A stretch of DNA of 7,464 nt from Bacillota bacterium (GTDB taxonomy: Bacteria; Bacillota; Bacilli; Paenibacillales; Paenibacillaceae), in the NCBI GenBank assembly GCA_023433615.1, contig JAEZCJ010000033.1, forward strand, positions 1 through 7,464, read 5' to 3'. The notes beneath the pieces are model-generated. The model was not told the DNA's origin, did not search any database, and saw nothing but the letters and a program-made list of their open reading frames with translations. A program made the position numbers and the translations under genes. Below are positions 5,314 through 7,464 of this stretch, piece after piece. Numbering within the stretch: position 1 is the stretch's first letter; every line of letters starts with the position of its first letter.

Positions 5314-5350
5314 AAGATGGCGGAACGCGGTTTCCGCCTATCTTTATTTT
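5314..5350 (+). terminator. Terminator or attenuator between the collar operon and the large secreted protein gene
   Basis: AAGATGGCGGAA (5314-5325) pairs with TTCCGCC-T-ATCTT (5332-5344), one bulged base and a 6-base loop, followed by TTTATTTT (5343-5350). The SD of the next gene begins at 5351, the base after the T-tract. No promoter fits between the hairpin and the next gene, so it may act as a partial terminator that lowers expression of the downstream gene. Confidence 0.85.
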
Positions 5351-5362
5351 GGAGGTCGTGGT

Positions 5363-7464
5363 ATGAGGGCTAGTAAGAAGAGACTTTCAAGTTTATTGCT
5401 TGCGGTTATGATAATGGGTTTGCTCCAACCGCTGGTGGTGGTTGATAAGGCGCATGCGTTGGATCTGAATCTCGTTCCAGTAAAGATTGCTGGTGATATA
5501 ACACCTGACGGGGAAAATTATGAAGGTGGTTTTGCAGTAGGACGGGATGATGTTAATAATAGGTATAGAGGATATTTACTATTTGATCTGGATCCAAGTT
5601 ATGATTATTCGAGTGTTAATCTTCGCATTGTGCCGGAAATCTATGCAAATGATACAGTCAAGGAAATGGTTGTAAGTATTGGGGACAATGACAACTGGAG
5701 TGTTAGCGGCATAAACTTCGTGGATAAGCCCGCAGCCGTTGCTGGCACGAATACATCTAAGGATTTTTATGAACCCGCAGGCTACAGCAGCACATTCTCC
5801 ATCAATGTGGGTACCTTGCTTACAGCTGAAAATATTGGTCCAGATAATAAAATTACGCTAATCTTGAGCGCTCCAAGCGCTGCATCTGACCAAACCTTCG
5901 ACGTATGGGATATAAATTCGATAACATTGGTCGGAACGGCGACGCCGGCCGTGACCAATCAAGCGCCGACCGGCATTACGCTGAGCAACAACACCGTAGC
6001 CGAGAATGCGGGAGCGAATGCTGCGGTAGGGACCCTATCGACAACGGATCCGGATAACGGGGACACGCATACGTATTCGTTAGTGGCCGGCACAGGCGAC
6101 GATGACAATAGTAAGTTTAACGTTGCAGGCACTGCGCTAAGAGCGACTAGCTCGTTAGACCACGAGACGCAGTCAGCGTACACGGTCAGGATCCGAGCGA
6201 CAGACAGCGGTGGATTGTCGGTTGAGCAAGCCTTCACGATCAATACGATTGATGTGGACGAGATTGCTCCGACGATCGATGGCGTGAACTTGCCGGAGCA
6301 GAAGACTTACGGAAGCGGCAAAAATCTGGATTTTACGCTGGACATGAGCGAGGAGGTCGTCGTTACAGGAGCTCCGGAGCTATCGTTGACCGTAGGAGCA
6401 GAGCAGCGTAAAGCCGTGTATGTTCCGGGCGACAGCAGTTCTACGCAGATGCTGTTCCGGTACACCGTTGTCGCCGGTGAAGAGGATGATGACGGCGTCA
6501 GTCTATCAAGTCCCGTTGCCCTTCCTGGCGGTGCCGCCATTAAGGATTCGGCAGGGAACAATGCGGCTCTTACATTCGCAGTAGATACGGCTCATATGAG
6601 TCAGGTGCTGGTAGAAGCGGTGTCTCCACTGGCGCCTGCGATTACTTCGCCTGCCGATGGCAGTATCGTTACGGCTAAGCGACCTGTATATACGGGTACG
6701 ACCGAGGCCTACAGCACAGTCCGAGTAACCGTGGACAGCGGCTCGCCCAACACGGTTACGGATACCGACGGTGACGGAGCATGGTCCTTGGCGCAGCTTA
6801 CGGATCTTGCTGAGGGATCGCATACGATTCGTGTTGTTGCCATTGATCGCTATGAGAATGCGAGCGGTCCTGCGACGCTAAGCTTCACGGTCGATTCGCT
6901 CGCGCCGGCTGCGCCTGTCGTGCAAGAGCCATCGAATAATTCCTCTACCAATGATTCGACCCCTACTATCAAGGGTACGGCAGAGGCGGGAAGTACTGTA
7001 ACGATCATTGTAGATGGCGATGAAGTGAGTCAACAAGCGGCTGTTGCGGGAAATTGGGAATATACGCCTGCGACAGCGTTGGCGGATGGTTCTCATACGG
7101 TCAAGGCCAGAGCCGTTGATCAAGCCGGCAATGTCGGACCGGACTCTAGCGAACATACATTCACGGTCGATACGATCGCACCGGCGGTAGAGAGCGTGAA
7201 TGTACCGGCAGACGGGGCGTATCGCGAGGGACAGGCCTTGAACTTCACCGTGAACTACGACGAGAAGGTCACGGTCGATACGGCAGGCGGCACGCCGTAC
7301 CTGAATCTGACGATCGGCTCGACGGGCCGGACGGCCGCGTACGTGTCGGGCAGCGGCACCCAAGCGTTGCTCTTCACCTACACCGTACAGGCAGGCGAGA
7401 CGGACGCCGACGGGATCGAGCTCGGCGCATTGGCGCTCGGCGGCGGCACGATGAAGGATGCGGC
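5363..7464 (+). CDS. Large secreted multidomain repeat protein, adhesin-like (3' end outside window)
   Basis: Starts at ATG 5363, 6 bases after GGAGGT (5351-5356); 700 codons are visible and no stop is reached. The Sec signal peptide covers residues 1-32 (KKR, hydrophobic core, cleavage after AHA). Residues 33-191 resemble a DNRLRE/CBM96-type beta-sandwich (YRGYLLFDL at 68-76, W112, P123). A short TATPAVTNQAP linker leads to a cadherin repeat (199-297) with calcium motifs AEN, DPDN, LDHE and DSGG. Repeat type A (302-408) ends in a DSAGN-type loop and is repeated at 606-700+, where the window cuts it. Two bacterial Ig-like modules lie between (421-510 and 512-602), each ending FTVD. This is the build of an extended surface or secreted adhesin or carbohydrate-binding protein; more repeats and perhaps an SLH anchor may follow outside. 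Codon use changes near codon 190, from AT-rich to GC-rich. It follows the collar operon across a terminator. Confidence 0.9.
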   Translation, partial: MRASKKRLSSLLLAVMIMGLLQPLVVVDKAHALDLNLVPVKIAGDITPDGENYEGGFAVGRDDVNNRYRGYLLFDLDPSYDYSSVNLRIVPEIYANDTVKEMVVSIGDNDNWSVSGINFVDKPAAVAGTNTSKDFYEPAGYSSTFSINVGTLLTAENIGPDNKITLILSAPSAASDQTFDVWDINSITLVGTATPAVTNQAPTGITLSNNTVAENAGANAAVGTLSTTDPDNGDTHTYSLVAGTGDDDNSKFNVAGTALRATSSLDHETQSAYTVRIRATDSGGLSVEQAFTINTIDVDEIAPTIDGVNLPEQKTYGSGKNLDFTLDMSEEVVVTGAPELSLTVGAEQRKAVYVPGDSSSTQMLFRYTVVAGEEDDDGVSLSSPVALPGGAAIKDSAGNNAALTFAVDTAHMSQVLVEAVSPLAPAITSPADGSIVTAKRPVYTGTTEAYSTVRVTVDSGSPNTVTDTDGDGAWSLAQLTDLAEGSHTIRVVAIDRYENASGPATLSFTVDSLAPAAPVVQEPSNNSSTNDSTPTIKGTAEAGSTVTIIVDGDEVSQQAAVAGNWEYTPATALADGSHTVKARAVDQAGNVGPDSSEHTFTVDTIAPAVESVNVPADGAYREGQALNFTVNYDEKVTVDTAGGTPYLNLTIGSTGRTAAYVSGSGTQALLFTYTVQAGETDADGIELGALALGGGTMKDA
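6266..7464 (+). repeat. Intragenic domain repeats (A - Ig1 - Ig2 - A') in the secreted protein
   Basis: Two copies of an approximately 100-residue module, at 6266-6585 and from 7178 to the window end, share the order APxxxxVNxP, NFT/DFT, L-x-L-T-x-G, F-x-YTV-x-AGE, D-x-DG and KD. Two Ig-like modules lie between them (about 6623-6892 and 6896-7168). These share short exact DNA words such as TTCACGGTCGAT at 6884-6895 and 7160-7171. Confidence 0.75.

Noticed and set aside
6878..7363. 161-residue minus-strand open frame in the secreted-protein gene
   Set aside because: Very Arg-rich shadow of the continuous plus-strand Ig/repeat coding sequence, with no recognisable domain or start signal.

Overview
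The window looks like chromosomal DNA of a Paenibacillus-like, Gram-positive, cell-wall-degrading soil bacterium. The signs are a C-terminal triple S-layer homology (SLH) cell-wall anchor, a Bacillus/Paenibacillus-type GH11 endoxylanase with a Sec signal peptide, a CcpA-type catabolite box, strong AAGGAGG ribosome binding sites, a moderate to high GC content, and several short-stem intrinsic terminators. The genus is inferred; no rRNA or housekeeping marker is present.

Layout. 1-590: 3' end of an SLH-anchored surface protein, closed by a hairpin terminator (610-635) shared with the convergent minus-strand gene. 693-1061 (minus): a small protein with one beta/gamma-crystallin domain; its real start is probably a TTG, because the Shine-Dalgarno (SD) sequence lies inside the longer ATG reading frame. 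1062-1408: a 347-base regulatory region. It holds the xylanase promoter with a near-perfect cre box between -35 and -10, and a very early strong SD followed by an 8-codon ORF. 1412-2047: secreted GH11 xylanase and terminator. 2162-3007: a lipoprotein with a formylglycine-generating-enzyme-like (SUMF1) fold that lacks the catalytic cysteine pair, then a classic terminator.

3111-5350: a compact operon with its own promoter. It encodes a GNAT acetyltransferase followed by three tandem, divergent, single-domain phage tail-collar (MdpB-like) proteins spaced 16 to 27 bases apart, and ends in a hairpin plus U-tract. 5363-7464: a large secreted protein, cut by the window end. It contains a signal peptide, a DNRLRE/CBM96-like N-terminal domain, a cadherin repeat, and two Ig-like modules flanked by two copies of a third repeat type. 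Its SD starts at the base after the terminator U-tract, so it has no room for a promoter of its own there.

Functionally this is an extracellular and surface-oriented region: S-layer anchoring, plant-polymer hydrolysis under carbon catabolite control, a lipoprotein, and a multidomain adhesin-like protein. The most unusual unit is GNAT + three collar proteins + repeat-rich secreted protein. No other phage structural or lysis genes are visible, so it does not look like a prophage remnant. Its joint function is unknown to me.
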